DNA of 33,578 bases from assembly GCA_002306815.1 (NCBI GenBank), contig DBTA01000050.1:1-33578 (forward strand), read 5' to 3'. Positions within the stretch are counted from its first letter, which is position 1; the number at the start of each line of letters is the position of its first letter. A program made the translations under genes and the position numbers. The DNA is from Dehalococcoidia bacterium UBA1328. GTDB lineage: Bacteria > Chloroflexota > Dehalococcoidia > Lucifugimonadales > Lucifugimonadaceae. Shown here piece after piece: positions 23,209 through 31,048 of this stretch. Below the pieces are notes generated by a model that did no database searches, had not been told where the DNA came from, and saw only the letters and a list, made by a program, of their open reading frames with translations.

Positions 23209-23247
23209 GACCCACACTCTAGCTTCCTCTCTCGAAGGGAAGGATGA
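23209..23247 (+). repeat. Dispersed repeat R1, short copy 3
   Basis: Starts GACCCACACTCTAGCTTCCT and continues with a purine-rich GAAGGGAAGG arm. The first 20 bases match 15850-15869 at 18 positions. Confidence 0.55.
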
Positions 23248-23280
23248 TTTGATCGAGGAGTAACCGACTGTCTTGTAAAG

Positions 23281-24609
23281 TCAGGCTACTTTAGCGAGGT
23301 GGTTTCGGCCGAAGATGTAGGCGTAGATTGCTTCGCTGAAGAGAGTGAGTGTCCACGCTCCCGCGCCAACCCAGAGTCCATTGAGATTCGTGAAATTCAC
23401 GGTTACGACAACCCAGCAGGCGAGCGTAATAAGTCGCAAAGAGTTGATGTAAATGATGGGGCGGGTTGTTCGAGTTCGCATTAGTGCAGCGGTGTAGAGC
23501 TGCTCGATAACGAGGGCGATCGGAAGAATGGCGAGCAGGCGGAATCCGTTGGAAGCGAGTTCGTTGAGTCGGCCTTCGGCGCCCATGATGTCACCAATGA
23601 CAAACTGGGTTATCGGTGGAATGTAGGCGATCATAGCGACTACAGCGAACGTGAGGATTCCAACTGAAAGTGCGAACCGTCTGACTCGTAACGGGTTGTA
23701 TTGGCTGGCGAAGAGTGCTAGGGATGTGTTTTGGGTTCCGTTCGTCGCTACCGCTATCAGTTGGAATACGTAGAACGCTAGGGCGACAGCGGCGATGGAA
23801 ACTTCAGGTTCGGGAGATCTCGCCATTCCCGCGTTGAGTATTGGTTGGGTGCCTGCGGGTAGCATTGCCGCGAACAGCAACGGCCAGAAGAACCATGCCA
23901 TTGAGCGGATAGAGTGGTCGCTGTTGTTGTTCGTTGGGGCCGATTGGTTGAAGAGTTTTACGGGTTTGGTGGAAAGAACAGCTAGGGTTGCTGTTTCGAC
24001 GAGAGTTCCGGCAATCATGGCAATTGCGGCAATGCTCGCTCCTACAACTATCTCAGTTGCGAACAAGCCGAACGCGGCGATTACAACGGTGGCTGCTCCA
24101 GCGGCGGTGCCAATCCAGGCTAGGCGAGGTCGGCTGATACGGAGTACTGCGCCGTAGTAGTGCATTTTCAATACGAGAAGCGCGGGGAGCGGGATGAGCC
24201 ATATTAGAGCTTCTGAGGCGTTTTGTTTGAGGAGCCCACTGACTGAAAAGACGGTTGTAAATAGGAATTCCGAAACTGGTGGGATGACCACTACCAGTGC
24301 TATTGCCGTGACGAGTACGACCCAGAATCCGACGAATTTACGGAGTTGCCTCAGAGATTCGCTGTTTTCGAAGTAGACGAGGGTGAGTTGTTGGATTCGA
24401 AGTTGGGGGAGTCCGACGAACATAGAAATTCCGAGGGCTACAGAGAATCCTCCGACCGCTTCGTCGGGATGCTCGGTTCGGGTGAGGATTCCCGATAGCA
24501 AGAGGGAGAGGATAGGTACGACGGTCATGTTCGCTGCGGTGGGGAGTAGCAGCGAAATGGCGTGCCGAACTATTGGGCGATTGGGGTCGAGGTCGGTGTT
24601 TTCGGGCAA
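23281..24609 (-). CDS. MATE/ANK-like multidrug or lipid flippase family membrane protein
   Basis: 442 residues with about twelve hydrophobic segments, the MOP-superfamily size. PLLFAAMLPAGTQPILNAGMARSPEPEVSIAAVALAF resembles the ANK (progressive ankylosis) branch. Which substrate it moves is unknown. TTG 24609 is the longest start with MPENTD; no Shine-Dalgarno is clear, and ATG at codon 28 (ANMTVV) would lose a first membrane segment. It is alone on the minus strand between the lipoprotein gene and a repeat-bearing gap. Confidence 0.6.
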   Translation of the reverse strand: MPENTDLDPNRPIVRHAISLLLPTAANMTVVPILSLLLSGILTRTEHPDEAVGGFSVALGISMFVGLPQLRIQQLTLVYFENSESLRQLRKFVGFWVVLVTAIALVVVIPPVSEFLFTTVFSVSGLLKQNASEALIWLIPLPALLVLKMHYYGAVLRISRPRLAWIGTAAGAATVVIAAFGLFATEIVVGASIAAIAMIAGTLVETATLAVLSTKPVKLFNQSAPTNNNSDHSIRSMAWFFWPLLFAAMLPAGTQPILNAGMARSPEPEVSIAAVALAFYVFQLIAVATNGTQNTSLALFASQYNPLRVRRFALSVGILTFAVVAMIAYIPPITQFVIGDIMGAEGRLNELASNGFRLLAILPIALVIEQLYTAALMRTRTTRPIIYINSLRLITLACWVVVTVNFTNLNGLWVGAGAWTLTLFSEAIYAYIFGRNHLAKVA

Positions 24610-24745
24610 CTTGCCGGGGTCGGGTGATGGTGATGTTGGATGGGAGTTGTTTTCACACTAACGTTCGGTGTTGGGTTTTGTGAATAGCGAGGTGTGTGAG
24701 TTTTGTAGCGGTTGAATTGGTGGGCTGCTTGTCTTTGGTGCTGGC

Positions 24746-24766
24746 GCTTCGACGGAGCTCAGGATG
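24746..24766 (+). repeat. REP-like repeat R4, copy 1
   Basis: GCTTCGACGGAGCTCAGGATG; it differs from 28471-28491 at only a few positions and has a short internal stem. Confidence 0.6.
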
Positions 24767-24857
24767 TACCTTTTTACTGGGCGACGGATGGTATGGTTCG
24801 ACTTTTTGAATGTGGTTGGTGACTTGTAGTGTGAAAGGATTCTAGAGGAGATGGTCG

Positions 24858-24905
24858 TTTGACCCACACCCTCCCCTTCTCGCTGACAAGAGGAGGGGAC
24901 GTGGT
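24858..24905 (+). repeat. Dispersed repeat R1, diverged copy 4 with hairpin
   Basis: TTTGACCCACACCCTCCCC shares its start with 15847-15870. CCCCT and TCT pair with AGA and AGGGG across a two-base bulge, giving a strong hairpin. Confidence 0.5.
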
Positions 24906-24951
24906 CTCCCTCGGGGAAATTCCGATCCGGTCGGAAAATGCTTTGGAGGAA

Positions 24952-25548
24952 TTACGCCATGTCCTTGCAGGCTTGGTGACGGGGGCAGGTTGTTTGGTGG
25001 TCGTTGGTCATGCCGGCGGATTGCATAAAGGCGTAGGTGATTGTGGGACCGACGAATGTCATACCTCGTTTATTTAGGTCTTTGCTCGTAGCGATCGACT
25101 CTTTTGTGTCACCGGGAGGAACTTCACTCATTGAATTGAAGTCGGGCTGTAGAGGTTTAGAACCGGGGACAAACGCCCAGAAGTAGGCGTCGAGTGACCC
25201 GAACTCTTTCTGGATATCGAGAGCGACGTTAGCGTTTTTGATCGCCGCGTTTACTTTGAGCTTGTTGCGAATTATGCCTTCGTCATGGAGCAAAGCAGCG
25301 ATCTTATCCGATCCGTATTTCGCCACTTTTTCGATCTCGAAATTGTCGAAGGCAGCTCGGTATGTTTCACGTCGTTTGAGGATCGTCTCCCAACTCAGAC
25401 CCGCCTGCGCTCCTTCAAGGATTAGTAGCTCAAAAAGATGGCGGTCATCGTGGATTGGAACGCCCCATTCTTCGTCGTGGTAAGACTCGTAAATGGGCGA
25501 TCCGGTTCCAAAGCAGCGGGTGACGTCAAGATTGTCTGATGCTGTCAT
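24952..25548 (-). CDS. tag: DNA-3-methyladenine glycosylase I
   Basis: 198 residues, close to the E. coli TagI length. It removes 3-methyladenine from alkylated DNA. The zinc-site N-terminus RCFGTGSPIYESYHDEEWG gives Cys and His, and NDHQTTCPRH near the C-terminus gives the other His and Cys. LILEGAQAGLSWETILKRRE is the conserved HhH-like core. ATG 25548 is preferred to the in-frame starts at 25626 and 25584, since the family N-terminus begins shortly before the RC. The metalloregulator gene is divergent 134 bases away. Confidence 0.88.
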   Translation of the reverse strand: MTASDNLDVTRCFGTGSPIYESYHDEEWGVPIHDDRHLFELLILEGAQAGLSWETILKRRETYRAAFDNFEIEKVAKYGSDKIAALLHDEGIIRNKLKVNAAIKNANVALDIQKEFGSLDAYFWAFVPGSKPLQPDFNSMSEVPPGDTKESIATSKDLNKRGMTFVGPTITYAFMQSAGMTNDHQTTCPRHQACKDMA

Positions 25549-25682
25549 GCCGCGAGCATAGCTCTCCACACGCTTGAAGTGCATTGGTGGATGGCACTTC
25601 TTGTATACGAAGTATTGTCGTAACATTGAGAAGTAGACGTGATTCGTTTTAATGGCGGTTGTTTGAAATAGTAGGGTTGGTT

Positions 25683-26390
25683 ATGGCAAAACAGAGTAAT
25701 CAAGTTGCGCCTCGTCTGACGCAGGCGATGGAGAACTATCTTCTCTCGATTTATGTTGTGCAAGAGCGGGGAGAGAAGGTGAGTAATTCGAAGTTGGTTG
25801 AGCAACTTAGACGGGTCCCAGCGAGCGAGAATCTTGGCACTTCTCTTCCTGCCGTCTCAGGTATGTTGCGAAGAATGGAGAAGGATTCGCTAATTAAGTT
25901 GGGTGACAGTCGCGACATTGATTTAACCCCGCGTGGTCGGAACTTGGCGGAGTCGATGATCCGAAAACACCGACTCGCGGCGCGAATGGTTGTCGACCTT
26001 CTGGATGTTCCGTTGCACGAGGTGGATGCCGAAGCTCACATGTTGGAACACGCACTTTCCGACACTCTTGAGAAGCGAATACAGAAGAAACTAGGAAATC
26101 CGAAGACGGATCCGTTTGGACAGCCGATTCCGGGAAGTGGGTACCGGGAGCCTAGAGGTGTTGTCAAGCTTGATCAGGCACCGACTGGCAAGGCTCTGGT
26201 GGTGGATCGTATCCCTGAGGACGACGCTGAGCTTGTGGCGTATCTGTACGAGAACGGCGTTTTGCCAGGGGTAGAACTTGTCGTTTCGGATGTGGCTCCA
26301 TACCGAGGAGTGGTGACACTTCAGGTTGGAGACGAAAGTGCGGTGCTTGGCTACGGGGTGAGTAGGGAAATAAGGTTGCGCCCGGAGTAG
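25683..26390 (+). CDS. DtxR/MntR-family metal-dependent regulator
   Basis: 235 residues. An N-terminal winged helix (LTQAMENYLLSIYVVQER, then SLPAVSGMLRRMEKDSLI) is followed by the metal-binding dimer domain (KHRLAARMVVDLLDV, EAHMLEHALSD, DPFGQPIPG) and a C-terminal SH3-like domain (ELVAYLYENGVLPGVELVV). Compared with DtxR, the Glu of RHRLxE is Ala, the Cys of EAC is His and the His of DPHG is Phe, so metal choice or affinity is likely changed. In iron-loaded relatives these regulators repress uptake genes; here no nearby metal transporter is seen. ATG 25683 is chosen over 25659 because AGGG lies just upstream. Confidence 0.83.
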   Translation: MAKQSNQVAPRLTQAMENYLLSIYVVQERGEKVSNSKLVEQLRRVPASENLGTSLPAVSGMLRRMEKDSLIKLGDSRDIDLTPRGRNLAESMIRKHRLAARMVVDLLDVPLHEVDAEAHMLEHALSDTLEKRIQKKLGNPKTDPFGQPIPGSGYREPRGVVKLDQAPTGKALVVDRIPEDDAELVAYLYENGVLPGVELVVSDVAPYRGVVTLQVGDESAVLGYGVSREIRLRPE

Positions 26391-26430
26391 GTCTTCTAGC
26401 TCTGGTTTTTAGTTCCCTCGGAGTCCCAAA

Positions 26431-27594
26431 TTGAAAATTATCGATGTTGAGCTGATCCAGTTTCGGCTTCCGGTGTTTAGTCACGGCACCAAGTGGGGTT
26501 ACGGGACTGACTGTGAACAGCAAGATGGTGTGCAGTCGATCACGAAGATCGTCACGGATGAAGGCGTCGAGGGTTACGCAAGCGGAGGTGTTCACTCCTA
26601 TTTTTACGGTGCTAAGTCAGAAGAGATAGAAGGCTTGGTAAAGCCGTTACTGGTGGGGCAGGATCCGCTCGATCGCGGGATGCTCTGGGAGTGGATGAAG
26701 GGGCACCGAGGATTTTCTGAAGCGCTGGTTGGCAACATCGACTCTGCACTGTGGGATCTTGCGGGGCGGGCGGCAGGGCAGTCGGTAGCTTCTCTGATGG
26801 GGCGAGTACGCACCAAGGCGAAGGCTTATGCTTCAACCGCTCCGAACCTAGGTTCGCCTGACGTTTACGCGAAGCTCGCACTGGAAAGTAAAGAGCGCGG
26901 GTACACAGCGTTCAAGGTTCATGCATATATCTATGCCGATCCCGACACCCTGGAGCCGTCTCCGGGAAAGCCGGCTTCGCCAGTTGCGGATATTGAAGTT
27001 TGCGAGGCGGTTCGGGATGCCGTTGGCGATTCGATGACTTTGATGCTCGATCCGTGGGGTGTGTATTCGCTCCAGGAGTCGATCATGGTGGGGCGAGAGT
27101 TAGAGCGACTGGATTACTACTTCTTCGAGCATCCTATGGATGAACGCGCCGTTGAGCCTTACAGGCGTTTGTCGGGAGAGCTCGATATTCCGATCTGTGG
27201 TCCGGAGCTTGCCGCCGGTATGCATTATTCGCGTGCGGAGTGGGTGGTGCAAAAGGCAACCGATATTGGTCGTATTGATGTGAATTTTGGCGGTCTAACG
27301 GCGTGTCGGCGTGCTGTGGATATGTACGAGTCGTTCGGACTGGCATGCGAGATGCATGTTGGTGGGTTTGGTAATGCAGCGATTTTAGGATCGACGACTC
27401 AAGAGACGTGCGAGTTTTTCGAGCGTGGGTTGTTGTTTCCTTCGGATCACCCTCTAGGAGATTACGATGTGACTCCGCTTTATTTGAAAGAGCCATGCGA
27501 TCCGATGGATGGCGAGGGGAATGTGTTGCTCCCACAAGGGGATGGTCTTGGGTTTGATTTTGAGTGGGATTACATCGGGGATAATTTGGTGTGA
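26431..27594 (+). CDS. Mandelate racemase/muconate lactonizing enzyme family protein
   Basis: 387 residues of the enolase superfamily. The capping N-terminal domain and a barrel are clear: SALWDLAGRAAGQSVASLMG, then FKVHAYI (Lys162, and His164 where most relatives have the second Lys), metal ligands Asp207 (MLDPWG), Glu233 (FEHP) and Glu259 (CGPEL), then DIGRIDVNFGGLT and His309 (CEMHVGG). Such proteins act as sugar-acid dehydratases or racemases. TTG 26431 follows GGAG (26420-26423) by seven bases. SAR202-type genomes carry many paralogs of this family, which supports the taxonomic inference. It is next to, and convergent with, an HpcH aldolase. Confidence 0.87.
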   Translation: MKIIDVELIQFRLPVFSHGTKWGYGTDCEQQDGVQSITKIVTDEGVEGYASGGVHSYFYGAKSEEIEGLVKPLLVGQDPLDRGMLWEWMKGHRGFSEALVGNIDSALWDLAGRAAGQSVASLMGRVRTKAKAYASTAPNLGSPDVYAKLALESKERGYTAFKVHAYIYADPDTLEPSPGKPASPVADIEVCEAVRDAVGDSMTLMLDPWGVYSLQESIMVGRELERLDYYFFEHPMDERAVEPYRRLSGELDIPICGPELAAGMHYSRAEWVVQKATDIGRIDVNFGGLTACRRAVDMYESFGLACEMHVGGFGNAAILGSTTQETCEFFERGLLFPSDHPLGDYDVTPLYLKEPCDPMDGEGNVLLPQGDGLGFDFEWDYIGDNLV

Positions 27595-27683
27595 ATCTTC
27601 GCCCGGGATAAGGATGAAATGTTTGAGAATGGGTCTGGGCGAGGGTGGTTACCAGTGACAACCCTCTACATCATGATGATCGA

Positions 27684-28427
27684 CTAAACGTCAGGGTCAG
27701 AAGCAATGGCGGTTTCGTCGAGGAACATCGTGGCGCCCATTCGTTCGTAACGTTCGATTTGGTCGTCGCCGTATGTTCTGAGGCAGAGAGTTGATTTTGT
27801 ACCGGTCAACTCACTCAGCACGAATTCGATGCAATCGTCATCGGTCTTTAGGTCGTGGTCGGGGTGTGCCTCGCGGTCAAATGCGAGGTCGTTTGGTCCC
27901 CACGAGAATATGTCGGCTCCAGCCCGTGACATTTCCTTGACCTGATCGATTCCTCGGAGTGATTCGATTTGCATCCAGAGGACACCGTGGTCGTTCCACC
28001 ACCGGGCGTATTCAAGTCGGTCTAAGTACAGGTTTGTTTGCGGGCTTCTGGAAGGACCCCAACTGCGTCGACCTTTTTGCGGGTAGTAGAAATTCTTGAA
28101 CGCCTCATGGACAGTTTCGAGTTCTTCAACCTGCGGGATTTCGATCATCGAGGGACCAAGGTCGAGCATGTTTCCGATGAGGTAAGCCTGATTGGCGTGC
28201 ATGATTCGGAGTTGAGTTGGTATGCCAATTTCATTCGTGAGTTCACAAAAATCAGCGAGGGTTTGTTCGCTGAACGGGCTGTGTTGAGCGTCCACGGCGA
28301 GGAAGTCGTAGTCGCGGATTTCGAGGGTGCGATTGATGTCGTCTTGAGTGGACCACATTCTGACGGACGCGCCGACGATTTTCTCGCCAGATATGATGCG
28401 TTTTTTGAGGGTTTCGATCCCGTGCAT
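27684..28427 (-). CDS. HpcH/HpaI-family aldolase, divergent
   Basis: 247 residues. Family positions remain: His49 (VDAQHSPFS, with Gln where most have Glu), Arg74 (QLRIM), Glu155 (WMQIES), Asp180 (SWGPNDLAFD), and RRSWGPSRSP. The sequence departs from the paralog at 20902-21651, so the substrate probably differs. ATG 28427 is used; the bases upstream on the minus strand are pyrimidine-rich with no Shine-Dalgarno, so it may be read as part of an upstream message or start leaderless. The dehydratase-like gene lies convergent just downstream. Confidence 0.82.
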   Translation of the reverse strand: MHGIETLKKRIISGEKIVGASVRMWSTQDDINRTLEIRDYDFLAVDAQHSPFSEQTLADFCELTNEIGIPTQLRIMHANQAYLIGNMLDLGPSMIEIPQVEELETVHEAFKNFYYPQKGRRSWGPSRSPQTNLYLDRLEYARWWNDHGVLWMQIESLRGIDQVKEMSRAGADIFSWGPNDLAFDREAHPDHDLKTDDDCIEFVLSELTGTKSTLCLRTYGDDQIERYERMGATMFLDETAIASDPDV

Positions 28428-28470
28428 GGAGAGGGAGTTTAGCGGGTTTTGGTAGTGAGGGTCGGCTAGC

Positions 28471-28491
28471 CCTTCGTCGGGGCTCAGGATG
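28471..28491 (+). repeat. REP-like repeat R4, copy 2
   Basis: CCTTCGTCGGGGCTCAGGATG. AGCCC and GGGCT (28468-28484) form a stem around seven bases. Related to 24746-24766. Confidence 0.6.
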
Positions 28492-28524
28492 ATGGGGTCA
28501 GGGTTTTTCTGGAGAGAAAGTGGT

Positions 28525-29262
28525 TTAGGTTTCTAGGGGTTGGACGATGTGGATGCCGCATTCTTTGGCGTCGGGGTCGCCTTCCCACCACCAGCGTCCG
28601 GCGCGGATGTCTTCTCCGGGTTGGACTGCGCGTGTGCACGGTGCGCAGCCTAATGACGGGTAGCCATTGTCGTGGAGTTCGTTATAGGGGATTTTGTTTT
28701 CGTCGACGAACTTGCGGACATCATCGAACGTCCAGTTGGCGAGTGGGTTGATCTTGTAGTTGTTGTGAGCGGTATCCCATTCAACAATGTCTATAGATCC
28801 GCGATCCATTCCCTGATCGCGGCGTAGTCCTGTTACCCAAGCGTCGAGTCCTGAAAGCGCACGCCCGAGCGGCTCTATCTTGCGGACTCCGCAGCAGAAT
28901 TCCCGGTTGGCGTGTCCCATATAGAAGAAGTTGTTGCCTTTTTCTTTAACCATCTTTGCAACGGCGTCCATGTCGGGATAAAAGAATTCGACATCGACTC
29001 TGTAACGGAGCTTTGTTTGATCGAAGAGCGAGTAGGTTTCGGTTGGTAAGCGCAACGTGTCAAGTGTCATGAGGCGCGCCTTTGGGTTGACGCTCCAGTA
29101 AATGTGGAATATCGCTTGGTCTTCCAGTCCGAAACTCGACATTTGAGCCGCTGTGTCGCTGAACGTTTCGTCGACCCATTTAAGAACTTCTTCGGTAGAA
29201 GCGATCTCAAGCTTCTGGTTTATTTCGGCGAGTTGTTGTTCTGTGAAGCGTTGATTATTCAT
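28525..29262 (-). CDS. cysH: Iron-sulfur APS/PAPS reductase
   Basis: 245 residues. Reduces adenylyl sulfate or PAPS to sulfite in assimilation. SSFGLEDQ (42-49) is the phosphate-binding strand, CC at 123-124 (NREFCCGVRK) and CAPC at 206-209 form the [4Fe-4S] site that marks plant-like and bacterial APS reductases, TGLRRDQ binds sulfate, and ECGIH (Cys235) near the end carries the catalytic cysteine. The cluster cysteines argue for APS as substrate. No sulfurylase or sulfite reductase gene is near. ATG 29262 has no clear Shine-Dalgarno. Confidence 0.9.
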   Translation of the reverse strand: MNNQRFTEQQLAEINQKLEIASTEEVLKWVDETFSDTAAQMSSFGLEDQAIFHIYWSVNPKARLMTLDTLRLPTETYSLFDQTKLRYRVDVEFFYPDMDAVAKMVKEKGNNFFYMGHANREFCCGVRKIEPLGRALSGLDAWVTGLRRDQGMDRGSIDIVEWDTAHNNYKINPLANWTFDDVRKFVDENKIPYNELHDNGYPSLGCAPCTRAVQPGEDIRAGRWWWEGDPDAKECGIHIVQPLET

Positions 29263-29486
29263 TTGCGGTTCTTGCGAGGCATCCTTCGACGGGACTCCGG
29301 ATTAAATGGTTTTAGTGATCGAAGTCGATAATTGTGATGGTGTTTGTGTCGCAGGTAGTTAAGGATAAGTCTGAATCGTATTTGATGCAGTTCATGGCAG
29401 ATCGATAGACCGGGCCGGGTTCCGGTTTTAGAATTGTTTAGCACTCGAAAGCGGGCTGCCTAATTTGTCGCTCAACGGAGACCTCG

Positions 29487-30869
29487 ATGACTTCGACTAT
29501 TAATCCGGAAACCCTTAGTGGTGAACGGATCGAAGAACTCCAGCAAATAGCTGGTGACCACATGTTCATGCACGCCGTCCAGATCAACGACTGGCGAGGG
29601 AATCTGAAGGTCTACGTTCGGGGAGAGGGGGTTTGGGTTGAGACAGCCGATGGACAACGCCATCTCGATGCGATGGCGGGGCTCTGGTACAAATCGGCAG
29701 GGTACGGTCGAACTGAGATAGCTGATGCCGTCTATGCACAAATGACGGCGATCGATTCGCCTCCCGCTGGCAGCTCGACTATTCCGCAAATAGAGCTTGC
29801 GGGCAAGGTTGCGGAGCTGTATCCGGATCACGGGGCCCGATCGTTCTTCGTGTCAGGTGGTTCTGAGGCGGTCGAAACTGCCGTAAAGATGGCGAAGAAG
29901 TACCAGATCATCAATGGCAAGGCTGGTGCTTACAAGGTGTTGAGTCGGCGCTATTCGTACCACGGCGGGACTGCAATGTCGGTGAGCCTGGGTGGATCAC
30001 CTGCTGCTGACCCGATGGGACCGCTAATGCCAGGTGCGATTCACGTTACGAACTGGGATTCATATCGATTGCCTTACGCGGGTGATCCCGTCGATGTCGC
30101 AATCAAGTGTGCGAACGAGTTCGAGACAGTTATCAAGCATCAGGGTGCAGAAACAGTTGCAGCAATTATTGCTGAGCCTGTTTCTGCCGCAGCGGGAATC
30201 CAGGTGCCACCGGCAGAGTACTGGCAGCGACTTCGAGAGATTGCCGATCAGTACGGAGTCATCTTAATTGCAGACGAAGTGATTACTGGATTTGGTCGTA
30301 CAGGTGAGTATTTCGCCCCAATGAACTGGGGTGTTCAGCCTGATATCACTACCGTCGCTAAAGCGATCACGAGTGGATACGCTCCTCTTGGTGCTGCGGT
30401 AGCGACCAAGAAGATTGCCGATGCATTTATTGGTGGTGCGGGCGAAACGTTCAAGCACTTGATTACGTTCGGTGGTCACCCGGTAGCTGCAGCGGCCGCG
30501 CTTGCCAACTTGAATATTTTTGAACGAGAAGATCTTGTCGGTAATTCGAAGCGGATGGGTAATTATCTGTTTGAGCAGCTACAGTCCCTGTTCAGCCACA
30601 AAATTGTTGGTGATGTTCGCGGAGGTTTGGGCTTACTAGCGGCGGTTGAATTGGTGGCGGATCGAGAGTCAAAAACTCCGTTCCCAGCATCGGCTGGATT
30701 GGCGAAGAAGCTGCCGAAAATGTTATTCGATCGCGACATGGTGAGTTTCCGTGCTGGAGACGTGATTTCGATCTGTCCTCCACTGTCCATCAATAAGGAT
30801 GAGATCGACTTTATTGTGAACGCAATCGATGGGGCTCTAAGTGAGCTTGAAGATGAACTCGGGATTTAG
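29487..30869 (+). CDS. Class III pyridoxal-phosphate aminotransferase
   Basis: 460 residues. Moves an amino group, often from an omega-amine or amino acid, to pyruvate or a similar acceptor. GLWYKSAGYGRTEIADAVYAQM and FFVSGGSEAVETAVKMAKKY open the fold, EPVSAAAGIQVPP and LIADEVITGFGRTGEYF follow, and the PLP lysine is Lys292 (TTVAKAITSGYAPLGAA). Taurine, putrescine and beta-alanine aminotransferases all share this framework, so the amine is not fixed. ATG 29487 follows GGAG (29477-29480) by six bases. It is divergent from cysH with a 224-base gap. Confidence 0.87.
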   Translation: MTSTINPETLSGERIEELQQIAGDHMFMHAVQINDWRGNLKVYVRGEGVWVETADGQRHLDAMAGLWYKSAGYGRTEIADAVYAQMTAIDSPPAGSSTIPQIELAGKVAELYPDHGARSFFVSGGSEAVETAVKMAKKYQIINGKAGAYKVLSRRYSYHGGTAMSVSLGGSPAADPMGPLMPGAIHVTNWDSYRLPYAGDPVDVAIKCANEFETVIKHQGAETVAAIIAEPVSAAAGIQVPPAEYWQRLREIADQYGVILIADEVITGFGRTGEYFAPMNWGVQPDITTVAKAITSGYAPLGAAVATKKIADAFIGGAGETFKHLITFGGHPVAAAAALANLNIFEREDLVGNSKRMGNYLFEQLQSLFSHKIVGDVRGGLGLLAAVELVADRESKTPFPASAGLAKKLPKMLFDRDMVSFRAGDVISICPPLSINKDEIDFIVNAIDGALSELEDELGI

Positions 30870-31048
30870 GCTACGTTAACGCTTGTTGACTGGTGGCGTA
30901 GGTCTTCAAAGTTTGGTATCTTCCCCGACACTTACGTCGGTTCAACGCGCGAGCCGATCGGTTTTATTTGAAAATTGAATACGAGTCGTTGAATGCGAAT
31001 GAAGGGCAAGGTGCCTCAAGTTCGAACGGCTAGTACAGGGGACTCAGA

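Larger units (their letters stand above)
24610..24951. other. 342-base gap with repeats
   Basis: Holds a REP-like unit (24746-24766) and a GACCCACACCCTCCCC element with a strong hairpin (24858-24905). Open frames in this gap are readings of the repeats and are not supported as genes. Confidence 0.55.

Noticed and set aside
24859..25077. A 72-codon frame on the plus strand
   Set aside because: It overlaps an R1 repeat and the end of the antisense tag gene, which has clear family motifs.
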